From NCBI GenBank assembly GCA_002923335.1, contig BEHZ01000033.1, forward strand, positions 1 to 14,721: a DNA stretch of 14,721 nucleotides, read 5' to 3'. Within the stretch, counting starts at the first letter, position 1, and each line of letters starts with the position of its first letter. Shown here in pieces: positions 6,749 to 12,957 of the stretch. The DNA comes from a bacterium HR23 (lineage in GTDB: Bacteria > Chloroflexota > Dehalococcoidia > Lucifugimonadales > HRBIN23). The notes beneath the pieces are model-generated. The model saw only the letters and a list, made by a program, of their open reading frames with translations. It was not told the origin of the DNA and made no database searches. The translations under genes were made by a program, and so were the position numbers.

Positions 6749-7699
6749 CTGGATACCCGACAGCAGAAGCCTCCTCTGCTGGCCATTGTTGGCCCCACAG
6801 GGACGGGCAAAAGCGCATTGGCGGTCGTCCTGGCCCGGCGCTTTCACGGTGAAATCATCAACGCCGATAGCGGTCAGGTCTACCGTGGTCTGGACATCGG
6901 CACTGCGAAGCCCCCACCCTCGGTGCGGGCGGAGGTCCCGCACCACCTGTATGACCTGGTCGGCCCCACGGAGACCTTTAGCCTGGGGTTGTATCTCCAG
7001 TTGGCACGGCAGACCATTGAGCAGGTGCAAAGGCGGGGTGCTCTGCCCATATTGGTGGGGGCGTCGGGGCAGTATGTGTGGGCGGTGCTGGAGGGATGGG
7101 AGGTGCCTCCGGTTCCTCCCCAGCCCTCGTTGCGCCATGCCCTCCTGGAGAAGGCCCGGCGCGAGGGGTCCCTCGCCCTTTACCGCATGCTCCAGGAGGT
7201 GGACCCCGTGTCCGCCCAGCGCATTGATCCTCGCAACATCCGCCGGGTTGTTCGTGCCCTGGAGGTGTGCCTTCTCGCGGGCAAACCCTTCTCTCAGGTG
7301 CGACGAAAGGGCGAGGTGCCCTGGCGCTGGCTGGCTTTGGGCCTCACTTACCCTACCCGCCAGGCCCTTTACGACGCCTTAGACCGACGGGTGGACTCTA
7401 TGCTCCAACAGGGGTGGCTGGAGGAGGTAAAGGGGCTTCTGGCTTTGGGCTACAGCCCCAACCTTCCCGTCTTCGCCCGATTAGGATATCGCCCCCTGAT
7501 GCTGGCGGTGCAGGGGTGCATAACGCTGGAAGAGGCGGTAGACCAGGTGAGGCGAACCCATCGGGTGTTGGCACGCCGTGCCTTCGCCTGGTTCCCTCCT
7601 GGCGACCCCCGCATCCACTGGCTAATGGTGGGGCCCGACCTGCAGGGGGAGGCACAAGCGCTGGTGGAACAGTTCCTGGCAAGCGGGGAGGGGCCTTAG
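6749..7699 (+). CDS. miaA: tRNA dimethylallyltransferase
   Basis: MiaA transfers the dimethylallyl group of DMAPP to A37 of tRNAs that read codons beginning with U, the first step of i6A/ms2i6A synthesis. Motifs: P-loop GPTGTGKS (about 15-22), DSGQVYRGLDIGTAKP (about 40-55), HHLYDLV, LVGASGQY (relatives usually have a GGTGLY-like motif), DPRNIRRVVRALEV, GYRPLM and the C-terminal RTHRVLARRAFAWF. No ATG, GTG or TTG lies between the tpiA stop and the P-loop. TTG 6818, the first conventional start, would delete the P-loop. CTG 6749 gives 316 residues, the normal length, with GGGGGT five bases upstream. CTG 6776 and 6779 are possible alternatives. The gene ends the operon and its stop overlaps that of glyS on the other strand. 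Function is secure; the start codon is inferred. Confidence 0.92.
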   Translation: MDTRQQKPPLLAIVGPTGTGKSALAVVLARRFHGEIINADSGQVYRGLDIGTAKPPPSVRAEVPHHLYDLVGPTETFSLGLYLQLARQTIEQVQRRGALPILVGASGQYVWAVLEGWEVPPVPPQPSLRHALLEKARREGSLALYRMLQEVDPVSAQRIDPRNIRRVVRALEVCLLAGKPFSQVRRKGEVPWRWLALGLTYPTRQALYDALDRRVDSMLQQGWLEEVKGLLALGYSPNLPVFARLGYRPLMLAVQGCITLEEAVDQVRRTHRVLARRAFAWFPPGDPRIHWLMVGPDLQGEAQALVEQFLASGEGP

Positions 7700-9024
7700 G
7701 GCAGGCGCAGGCGCTCCTCTAGGTGCTTCTCCACCTCGGCGATAGGCACCCGCACCTGGTTCATGCTGTCCCGGTCCCGGATGGTAACCTGCTGGTCTTC
7801 AAGGGACTGGAAGTCAATGGTGATGCAGTAGGGAGTGCCTATCTCGTCGAAACGGCGGTAACGCCGGCCGATGCTTTGGGCATCGTCGTAGGCGACGGTC
7901 CACCGCCCCAGGGCCTTGAGAGAGAGGTAGACCTGCCGGGCCAAGGGCACCAGGCGCTCATTACGGCTGAGGGGCAACACCGCCACTTTGATGGGGGCTA
8001 GGGCGGGGTGCAGGCGCAAGACAACCCGCACCTGCTCCTTGTCCGGCTCCTCATCATAGGCGTCTATCAGGAAGGCCAGGGTGGCACGGTCCACCCCACC
8101 CGACGGCTCAATAACATAGGGGACAATGTGCTGGTTGGTCTCCTCGTCAAAGTAGGTGAGGCGCTCCCCGCTGAACTGGGAGTGGCGCTGAAGGTCGAAA
8201 TCGGTGCGGTTGGCGATGCCCTCCAGTTCTGCCCAGCCCCAGGGGAAGCGGTATTCAATATCCACAGTGGCCTTGGCGTAGTGGGCCAGTTCCTCCTTGC
8301 CGTGCTCCCGCAGGCGCAAGTTCTCCCGGCGGATGCCATAGCGCAGATACCAGTTGAAGCGTTCTTCCACCCACCGGCGGTGCCATGCTTCGTCTTCCCC
8401 AGGCTTAACGAAATACTCAATCTCCATCTGCTCAAACTCACGGGTGCGGAAGATAAAGTTGCCAGGGGTGATCTCATTGCGGAACGCCTTGCCGATCTGG
8501 GCGATGCCAAAGGGGAGGCGTTTCCGGGTGGCGTTCAGCACATTTAGGAAGTTCACGAAGATGCCCTGGGCCGTCTCCGGGCGCAGGTAGACCACGTGGG
8601 CGGTATCTTCCACCGGCCCCATGAAGGTCTTGAACATCAGGTTGAACATACGGGGCTCGGTGAGGGGGCCGCCGCAGTCGGGGCAGCGGGTGGGGTCCGC
8701 CAAATCCGAAGGGCGCCAGCGGGCGTGGCAGGCTTTGCACTCCGCCAGGGGGTCTACAAAACTCTCCAGATGCCCGCTAGCCTCCCACACCTTGGGGTGC
8801 ATTAGGATGGCGCAGTCCAGACCCACCATATCGTCCCGTTTCAGCACACTGTCCCGCCACCACAGGTCTTTGATGGCCCGCTTCAGTTCCACCCCTAAGG
8901 GGCCATAGTCCCAGGTGCTCCCCAGCCCCCCGTAGATTTCACTGCTGGGGAAGATGATGCCCCGCCGTTTGCAGAGGGCAACGATCTTCTCCATATCTAC
9001 CTGTTCCAGGGCACGGCGCGCCAT
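7696..9024 (-). CDS. glyS: Glycyl-tRNA synthetase, single-chain homodimeric type
   Basis: This class II synthetase charges tRNA-Gly. It is the eukaryote/archaea-like alpha2 form rather than the bacterial alpha2-beta2 GlyQ/GlyS form. The product is 442 residues. It shows IIFPSSEIYGGLGSTWDYGP near the N-terminus (about 23-42), a zinc insertion with paired cysteines CKAC (about 96-99) and CPDC (about 114-117), YLRPETAQGIF, motif 2 around FRNEITPGNFIFRTREFEQ (about 181-199), motif 3 GGVDRA (about 309-314) and a C-terminal anticodon-binding domain with SIGRRYRRFDEIGTPY. The frame extends upstream to 9225, but ATG 9024 was chosen because GGGAGG lies eight bases before it and homology starts there. 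It has its own promoter (9059-9087). The stop TAA shares two bases with the miaA stop. Confidence 0.96.
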   Translation of the reverse strand: MARRALEQVDMEKIVALCKRRGIIFPSSEIYGGLGSTWDYGPLGVELKRAIKDLWWRDSVLKRDDMVGLDCAILMHPKVWEASGHLESFVDPLAECKACHARWRPSDLADPTRCPDCGGPLTEPRMFNLMFKTFMGPVEDTAHVVYLRPETAQGIFVNFLNVLNATRKRLPFGIAQIGKAFRNEITPGNFIFRTREFEQMEIEYFVKPGEDEAWHRRWVEERFNWYLRYGIRRENLRLREHGKEELAHYAKATVDIEYRFPWGWAELEGIANRTDFDLQRHSQFSGERLTYFDEETNQHIVPYVIEPSGGVDRATLAFLIDAYDEEPDKEQVRVVLRLHPALAPIKVAVLPLSRNERLVPLARQVYLSLKALGRWTVAYDDAQSIGRRYRRFDEIGTPYCITIDFQSLEDQQVTIRDRDSMNQVRVPIAEVEKHLEERLRLP

Positions 9025-9058
9025 GCCTTCTGCCTCCCGTGGTGTGCCGACTATCCTG

Positions 9059-9087
9059 AGGGTAACAGAGGGGCTCCCCCGTGTCAA
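9059..9087 (-). promoter_or_regulatory. glyS promoter
   Basis: On the minus strand, a perfect TTGACA (9087-9082) is followed by exactly 17 bases and TACCCT (9064-9059), which carries TG one base upstream (an extended -10). The predicted start near 9052 leaves a leader of about 28 bases holding GGGAGG (9038-9033). This is the best -35 element seen in the window. Confidence 0.6.
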
Positions 9088-9100
9088 AGAGGGGGGAAGC
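9073..9100. other. GC-rich inverted repeat flanking the glyS -35 box
   Basis: GCTCCCCC (9073-9080) can pair with GGGGGGAAGC (9091-9100) around a ten-base loop, giving about eight pairs with a small bulge. The loop contains the TTGACA box of the glyS promoter. No T-run follows on the minus strand, so it is not a typical terminator for the zinc-ribbon gene upstream. It may be a weak terminator, a protein-binding site or chance. Confidence 0.3.
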
Positions 9101-9119
9101 CATGGGCTCAACCCGAGGG

Positions 9120-9353
9120 CTAGCGGGAGGGGGTCTGCTCGGGGGTGCTCCGCCGGCGGGGACGGCGCTCGCCCTGGGGCGTCTCCTGCCGTGTCTGCGT
9201 TACGGTAGCGGAACACTCGTCGCACAGACGGTAGGTGGTCTGGCGTATCAGGCCGGGGAGCAAATAGCGCCCCTGCACCTTCCGGCAGTTACTGCAGACT
9301 ACCGTCCACCAGACCTTGCGGTGGGGTGCCCGCCACCCTGAAATGGCTACCAT
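9120..9353 (-). CDS. Small zinc-ribbon-like protein of unknown function, 77 residues
   Basis: I do not recognise the family. From ATG 9353 the product is 77 residues with two CxxC knuckles, CSNC (20-23) and CDEC (44-47), spaced as in a zinc ribbon. A basic, tryptophan-containing N-terminal part and a polar, arginine-rich tail after residue 53 (including RRPRRR) suggest nucleic-acid binding, which is inference. The evidence for a real gene is GAGGAG five bases before the ATG, a TATACT -10 box upstream (9393-9388) and the paired cysteines. The frame stays open upstream to 9467, but that part crosses the divergent promoter and was left out. It lies 95 bases upstream of glyS on the same strand and diverges from the hydrolase gene. 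Confidence 0.65.
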   Translation of the reverse strand: MVAISGWRAPHRKVWWTVVCSNCRKVQGRYLLPGLIRQTTYRLCDECSATVTQTRQETPQGERRPRRRSTPEQTPSR

Positions 9354-9387
9354 AGAGGCTCCTCGCTGGCAATGGTCTCTGATATAC

Positions 9388-9393
9388 AGTATA
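9388..9393 (-). promoter_or_regulatory. Putative -10 box of the zinc-ribbon gene
   Basis: TATACT on the minus strand lies about 35 bases before ATG 9353, giving a leader of about 28 bases that contains GAGGAG. No good -35 is visible. It sits 17 bases from the hydrolase -10 box on the opposite strand, so both promoters share this short AT-rich stretch. Confidence 0.4.
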
Positions 9394-9407
9394 GCGAATG
9401 GGGACGG

Positions 9408-9416
9408 TGGTATAAT
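9408..9416 (+). promoter_or_regulatory. Putative promoter of the hydrolase-CapA operon (extended -10)
   Basis: TGGTATAAT is a perfect TATAAT with TG one base upstream. No -35 match lies at 16-18 bases. The predicted start near 9423 would give a leader of about 16 bases containing AAGGGAGGAG before ATG 9439. Confidence 0.6.
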
Positions 9417-9438
9417 CCCATCGCAAGGGAGGAGCGCT

Positions 9439-10215
9439 ATGCCAACCGCTCGTGTGAACGGCATCAACCTCTACTACGAAGTGCACGGCCAGGGACCGGC
9501 GGTGGTCTTCGCGCACGGGGCGGGGGGCAACCACCTCAGTTGGTGGCAACAGGTGCCGGCCTTCGCCCCCCGCTATAGCTGCATCGTCTTTGACCATCGC
9601 TCCTACGGCCTTTCGGTGGACGACCCGGCGGGGGTAGGTTTGCGGGGGTTTGTGGACGACCTGCGGGGTCTTCTGGACCACCTGGGCATCCGCCAGGTCT
9701 ACCTGGTGGCCCAGAGCATGGGCGGGTTTACCTGCCTGGGCTTCGCCGTGCGGTGGCCGGAGCGGGTGAAGGCCCTGGTGCTGGCGGATACCACCGGCGG
9801 CATCGCCGACGTGCAACTGCTCCGCCGTCAGCAGGAGCGACGCCGTTCTCCCGACTACCCCCGTGGTCTGCTGGACCGCACCCTCTCCCCGGGCTTTCGC
9901 CGGCGCTACCCTCAACGGGCCTTTCTGTATGCCCAGGTCTCGTCCTTGAACCCCCCTCGGCCCGATACCTTCCTGGAACCCCTCTGGAACGGCGAGGGGC
10001 CCAAAGCGGAGGAGGTGGCACGCCTGCGGGTGCCGGTGCTCCTCATCGGCGGTCAGGAGGACCCCCTGACCACACCGGAGATCATGCGCCTAGTGCAGAC
10101 GCTTATCCCCGGCTCACGCCTGGTGCTGGTCCCGGGAGCCGGCCACTCCGTCTACTGGGAGAAACCAGGCGTCTTTAACCGTCTGGTGCAGGCCTTCTTT
10201 GAGCGCATAGAGTAG
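9439..10215 (+). CDS. Alpha/beta hydrolase fold protein
   Basis: This 258-residue cytoplasmic protein belongs to the alpha/beta hydrolase superfamily. It shows the oxyanion region HGAGGN (26-31), the nucleophile elbow AQSMGG (Ser 93; the first glycine of GxSxG is alanine), a likely acid Asp 208 in GGQEDPLT and the catalytic histidine His 236 in GAGHS. The overall pattern resembles small esterase, C-C hydrolase and 3-oxoadipate enol-lactonase-like members, but the substrate cannot be read from sequence. ATG 9439 was chosen because AAGGGAGGAG precedes it; the frame opens upstream at 9316, but that would read through the promoter. The CapA-like gene follows after 15 bases, so the two are probably co-transcribed and may act on related substrates (inference). 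Confidence 0.9.
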   Translation: MPTARVNGINLYYEVHGQGPAVVFAHGAGGNHLSWWQQVPAFAPRYSCIVFDHRSYGLSVDDPAGVGLRGFVDDLRGLLDHLGIRQVYLVAQSMGGFTCLGFAVRWPERVKALVLADTTGGIADVQLLRRQQERRRSPDYPRGLLDRTLSPGFRRRYPQRAFLYAQVSSLNPPRPDTFLEPLWNGEGPKAEEVARLRVPVLLIGGQEDPLTTPEIMRLVQTLIPGSRLVLVPGAGHSVYWEKPGVFNRLVQAFFERIE

Positions 10216-10230
10216 GGAAAAGGAGGCGTG

Positions 10231-11556
10231 ATGCTGTTTGAAGCCGAAATCCGAGATCTGACCTTTGCCGCCACCGGGGACTCGATGATCACCCGCCCTA
10301 TGCGGGTGCACCGGGAAGAGCGTTTCCTGGCGCTGGTGAACCTTCTGCGCAGTGCCGATGCGGCTTTTACCAATCTGGAGATGCTCTTCCACGACTACGA
10401 AGGCGCTCCCGGCTTCCAGCCCGGCACCTATACCCGCTCCGACCCCGCCAACCTGGAGGAACTCAAGTGGATGGGCTTCCAGATGGTCTCCTGCGCCAAC
10501 AACCACGCCTTTGACTACAGCGAGGTGGGTTTGCTCACCACACGGGAGCACGTCCGGCGGGCGGGGCTGGTGGGTGCTGGCACGGGGCGCAACCTGGCTG
10601 AAGCCCGTGCCCCTGCCTACCTGGAGACCCCCAAAGGGCGTATTGCTCTGCTCTCGGTTACCTCCACTTTCCCGGAGCATGCCCGTGCGGGCGACCAGCG
10701 CCCCGATATGCACGGACGCCCTGGCGTCAACGCCCTGGGGCATCAGGTTATTTACACCATAGACGGCGAAGCCATGACCCAACTGCGCCGTATCAGCCAG
10801 GGGCTGGGTTTGGAGGAGGAGAAAGAGTATCAACGGCGCTTCGGGTTTACGGGTGGCGTCCCCCAGGACACGGAGACCGAGTTCCATTTCCTGGGGCGTA
10901 AGTTCCGCCTGGGGCAGGGGTTCGCTGTGAACACAATCCCCCAGGATGGGGATGTGCGGGACATCCTGCGGTGGGTGCGGGATGCACGGCGCATGGCGGA
11001 CTGGGTTGTTCTGAGCCTACACAGCCACGAGAACGGCGCCACACGGGATGAGCCGGCCGAGTTCGTGCGCACCTTCGCCCGACGATGTATTGACGAGGGA
11101 GTGGATATCTTCGTGGGGCACGGCCCCCATTTCCTGCGGGGCATCGAGATATACAATGGGAAACCCATCTTCTATAGCCTGGGGAACTTCATCTTCCAGA
11201 ACGACACCGTCTACAAACTCCCGCAGGACGCCTACAACCGCTTCGGCCTGGGCTACAGCGCCACCCCCGCCGATTTCTTTGAAGCCCGCAGTGCGGGGGA
11301 TACCCGGGGCTTCCCCTCTAACCCCGTCTACTGGGAGACGGTGGTGGCGGTTACCCACTTCAGGGGAGGTCGTTTGGAGGAGGTGCGTCTGTATCCCTGC
11401 GAGTTGGGGATGGGACGGCCCCGTTCCCAGCGGGGACGCCCCCTCCTGGCCAGCCCCGAGGTGGGCACTCGGTGCCTGGAACGGCTGGCACGCCTCTCCA
11501 AGCCCTTCGGCACCGAGGTGCGCATCGTGGACGGCGTAGGTGTTGTCCGCCCCTAG
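10231..11556 (+). CDS. CapA-family metallophosphatase-like protein without signal peptide
   Basis: The 441-residue product belongs to the CapA/PgsA family (poly-gamma-glutamate capsule synthesis protein; a calcineurin-like metallophosphatase fold). Motifs by position: ATGDSM (14-19), NLE (48-50), ANNHAFDY (89-96), LSLHSHEN (261-268), VGHGPHFLRG (295-304) and IFYSLGNFIF (313-322). The aspartate, asparagine and histidine residues expected for a two-metal site are present. Classical CapA proteins are membrane-anchored or exported, whereas this one begins directly with the first beta strand and has no signal peptide or membrane helix, so it is probably cytoplasmic. No other capsule gene is nearby, so a capsule role is doubtful. 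AGGAGG at 10221-10226 favours ATG 10231 over GTG 10228. It lies 15 bases after the hydrolase gene. Family call good; substrate unknown. Confidence 0.87.
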   Translation: MLFEAEIRDLTFAATGDSMITRPMRVHREERFLALVNLLRSADAAFTNLEMLFHDYEGAPGFQPGTYTRSDPANLEELKWMGFQMVSCANNHAFDYSEVGLLTTREHVRRAGLVGAGTGRNLAEARAPAYLETPKGRIALLSVTSTFPEHARAGDQRPDMHGRPGVNALGHQVIYTIDGEAMTQLRRISQGLGLEEEKEYQRRFGFTGGVPQDTETEFHFLGRKFRLGQGFAVNTIPQDGDVRDILRWVRDARRMADWVVLSLHSHENGATRDEPAEFVRTFARRCIDEGVDIFVGHGPHFLRGIEIYNGKPIFYSLGNFIFQNDTVYKLPQDAYNRFGLGYSATPADFFEARSAGDTRGFPSNPVYWETVVAVTHFRGGRLEEVRLYPCELGMGRPRSQRGRPLLASPEVGTRCLERLARLSKPFGTEVRIVDGVGVVRP

Positions 11557-11572
11557 GCGAGAATGGTGTCCG

Positions 11573-11591
11573 CGCCTCCCTTCTGGGGGCG
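11573..11591 (+). terminator. GC hairpin after the hydrolase-CapA operon, terminator-like but no T-run
   Basis: CGCCTCC pairs with GGGGGCG (seven pairs including one T-G) around a loop of about five bases, 17 bases after the CapA-like stop codon. There is no T-rich tail, so intrinsic termination is only possible, not shown. Confidence 0.3.
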
Positions 11592-11621
11592 TAGCCGTGG
11601 GGGGCGCAGCCACCGTCACAT

Positions 11622-11640
11622 TTACGGTTTATCACCGTAA
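11622..11640. promoter_or_regulatory. Perfect 19-base inverted repeat, operator-like
   Basis: TTACGGT and ACCGTAA are perfect seven-base arms around a five-base spacer. Further ACGG units follow at 11640-11643 and ACGGT at 11646-11650. The symmetry and spacing are typical of a dimeric transcription factor site. It lies about 155 bases upstream of the xdhC -10 box, which is far for a simple repressor, so the regulated promoter is unclear. I could not match it to a known regulon. Confidence 0.4.
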
Positions 11641-11794
11641 CGGCAACGGTCTTCGTGTCATCTTTTGGGGAACAATATGGGTTCGCTCGAGTCTACGCCG
11701 TGCCCGTGCCGGGAAACTGAGAAACACCTGTTCGCCCACCGCACAAGTGACAGTGCCCTGGAGGCCTTCTCTTCTTCCGGTGCGCTAGGTGAGG

Positions 11795-11800
11795 TATAAT
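11795..11800 (+). promoter_or_regulatory. Putative -10 box of the xdhC operon
   Basis: A perfect TATAAT lies 25 bases before the xdhC ATG, giving a leader of about 19 bases with AGGGAGG (11812-11818). The -35 region at 17 bases reads TTCTTC, a poor match, so an activator may be needed. Confidence 0.5.
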
Positions 11801-11825
11801 AGGTTCCACATAGGGAGGGAAGCCT

Positions 11826-12956
11826 ATGCGGGTGGTCTTTGAAGAGGCTGTGCGCTGTTTGGAGCGGGGTGAGGGGTGTGTGGTGGCGACGGTGGTGCGC
11901 ACCAAAGGCTCCACACCCCAGAAGCCCGGGGCCCGTCTCTTGGTGCGCCAAGACGGCTCCGCCGTGGGCACCCTTGGGGGTGGATGTGTGGAGGGAGACA
12001 TCTGGTTTGCGGCCAAAACCCTTTTGCGAGAGGGCGGGGGAGCCGAGGTGCGGGAGTATGTGCTCAATGAGGACCTGGCAGCCCGAGATGGACTGGTCTG
12101 CGGGGGCACCATGTATTTCCTCCTGGAGCCTCTGCTGGACGCCCGTGCCTTCCTGCCCCTGGCCCGTGCGGTGGTGGACGCCTACCGGGGGGGGCCGCCG
12201 GTGGCCCTGGCATCTCTCCTAGCGCCGCCTAAGGGCAGCCACCTGCCCGTGGGAACCCGCCTGCTCATTACCAGTGAGGGGCGTGCTGAGGGGACCCTGG
12301 GGAGCCCCACCCTGGATGCATTGGCTCTCGCCCGTGCCCAGGAACTCATGCGCTATGGCGAGACCGCCTACCTCTCCACCGAGGAGGGGGCGGAGGTGTT
12401 CGTGGAAGGATTTACCAGCCCTCCCGCCCTGGTAGTGTGCGGTGGAGGGCATATCGGCAAGGCCTTGTATACCCTGGCCACCTTCCTGGGTTTCCGCTTC
12501 TTTGTCATAGATGACCGTCCGGAGTTCGCCAACAAAGACCGCTTCCCCAACGCTGAACAGACCATCGTAGCCCGCTACGATGAGGGCCTGCGACAACTCC
12601 CCATTACTCCCAACACCGCCGTTGTGGTCGCAACCCGGGGCCACCGCTGGGACGATATGGCCCTGGAGGCAGCAGCCCGCTCCCCGGCCGGGTATGTGGG
12701 GCTGGTGGGCAGTCGGCGCAAGACCATCCTGATTTACGAGGAACTGCTTCGCAAAGGGGTTCCGGAGGAGCGCCTGCGGGACATCCATGCCCCCATAGGC
12801 TTGGACATCGGTGCACGCACCCCAGAGGAGATAGCCGTGAGCATTATGGCGGAGGTGCTGATGGAGCGCAACCGGGCCACCGGGAGGCCCATGCGCTTGG
12901 AGGAGCGCCTCTTCCAGAAGGCCAAGGAGAAGGCTCTGGCAGAGATGCGGGGGTAG
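11826..12956 (+). CDS. xdhC: XdhC/CoxI family molybdenum hydroxylase maturation protein
   Basis: XdhC/CoxI proteins help insert the sulfurated molybdenum cofactor into hydroxylases of the xanthine dehydrogenase and CO dehydrogenase family. The 376-residue product has both domains. The N-terminal XdhC_CoxI part shows TKGSTPQKPGARLLV (about 26-40), GGGCVEG (51-57) and VCGG (91-94). The C-terminal Rossmann part shows GGGHIG (206-211), VIDDRPEFANKDRFPNA (about 227-243), GYVGLVGSRRK (about 289-299) and HAPIGLDIGARTPEEIAVSI (321-340). AGGGAGG precedes ATG 11826 at a normal distance. mocA starts one base after the stop, a classic pairing. No hydroxylase subunit gene lies in the window, so the client enzyme cannot be named. 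Confidence 0.93.
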   Translation: MRVVFEEAVRCLERGEGCVVATVVRTKGSTPQKPGARLLVRQDGSAVGTLGGGCVEGDIWFAAKTLLREGGGAEVREYVLNEDLAARDGLVCGGTMYFLLEPLLDARAFLPLARAVVDAYRGGPPVALASLLAPPKGSHLPVGTRLLITSEGRAEGTLGSPTLDALALARAQELMRYGETAYLSTEEGAEVFVEGFTSPPALVVCGGGHIGKALYTLATFLGFRFFVIDDRPEFANKDRFPNAEQTIVARYDEGLRQLPITPNTAVVVATRGHRWDDMALEAAARSPAGYVGLVGSRRKTILIYEELLRKGVPEERLRDIHAPIGLDIGARTPEEIAVSIMAEVLMERNRATGRPMRLEERLFQKAKEKALAEMRG

Positions 12957-12957
12957 C

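Larger units (their letters stand above)
11557..11825. other. 269-base intergenic region between the CapA-like gene and xdhC
   Basis: This is the longest non-coding stretch in the window. It holds a GC hairpin soon after the CapA-like stop (11573-11591), a 19-base perfect inverted repeat (11622-11640) followed by more ACGG units, a short CCCG/CGGG hairpin near 11704-11713 and the xdhC -10 box with its ribosome site. No tRNA and no credible small gene was found on either strand. No riboswitch class that I know could be assigned. Confidence 0.6.

Noticed and set aside
5930..7138. 402-codon open frame on the minus strand across tpiA and miaA
   Set aside because: It is antisense to two enzymes with complete catalytic motifs, and its own translation shows no recognisable domain.
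9025..9225. 67-residue N-terminal extension of glyS
   Set aside because: It crosses the glyS promoter and overlaps the zinc-ribbon gene, while ATG 9024 has GGGAGG at the right distance and matches the family start.
11665..11690. GGGTTCGCTCGAGTC, reminiscent of a tRNA T-arm
   Set aside because: No acceptor, D-arm or anticodon stem can be built around it on either strand.
11540..11788. 82-codon plus-strand frame between the CapA-like gene and xdhC
   Set aside because: It starts inside the CapA-like gene without a ribosome site, shows no domain, and its composition looks non-coding.
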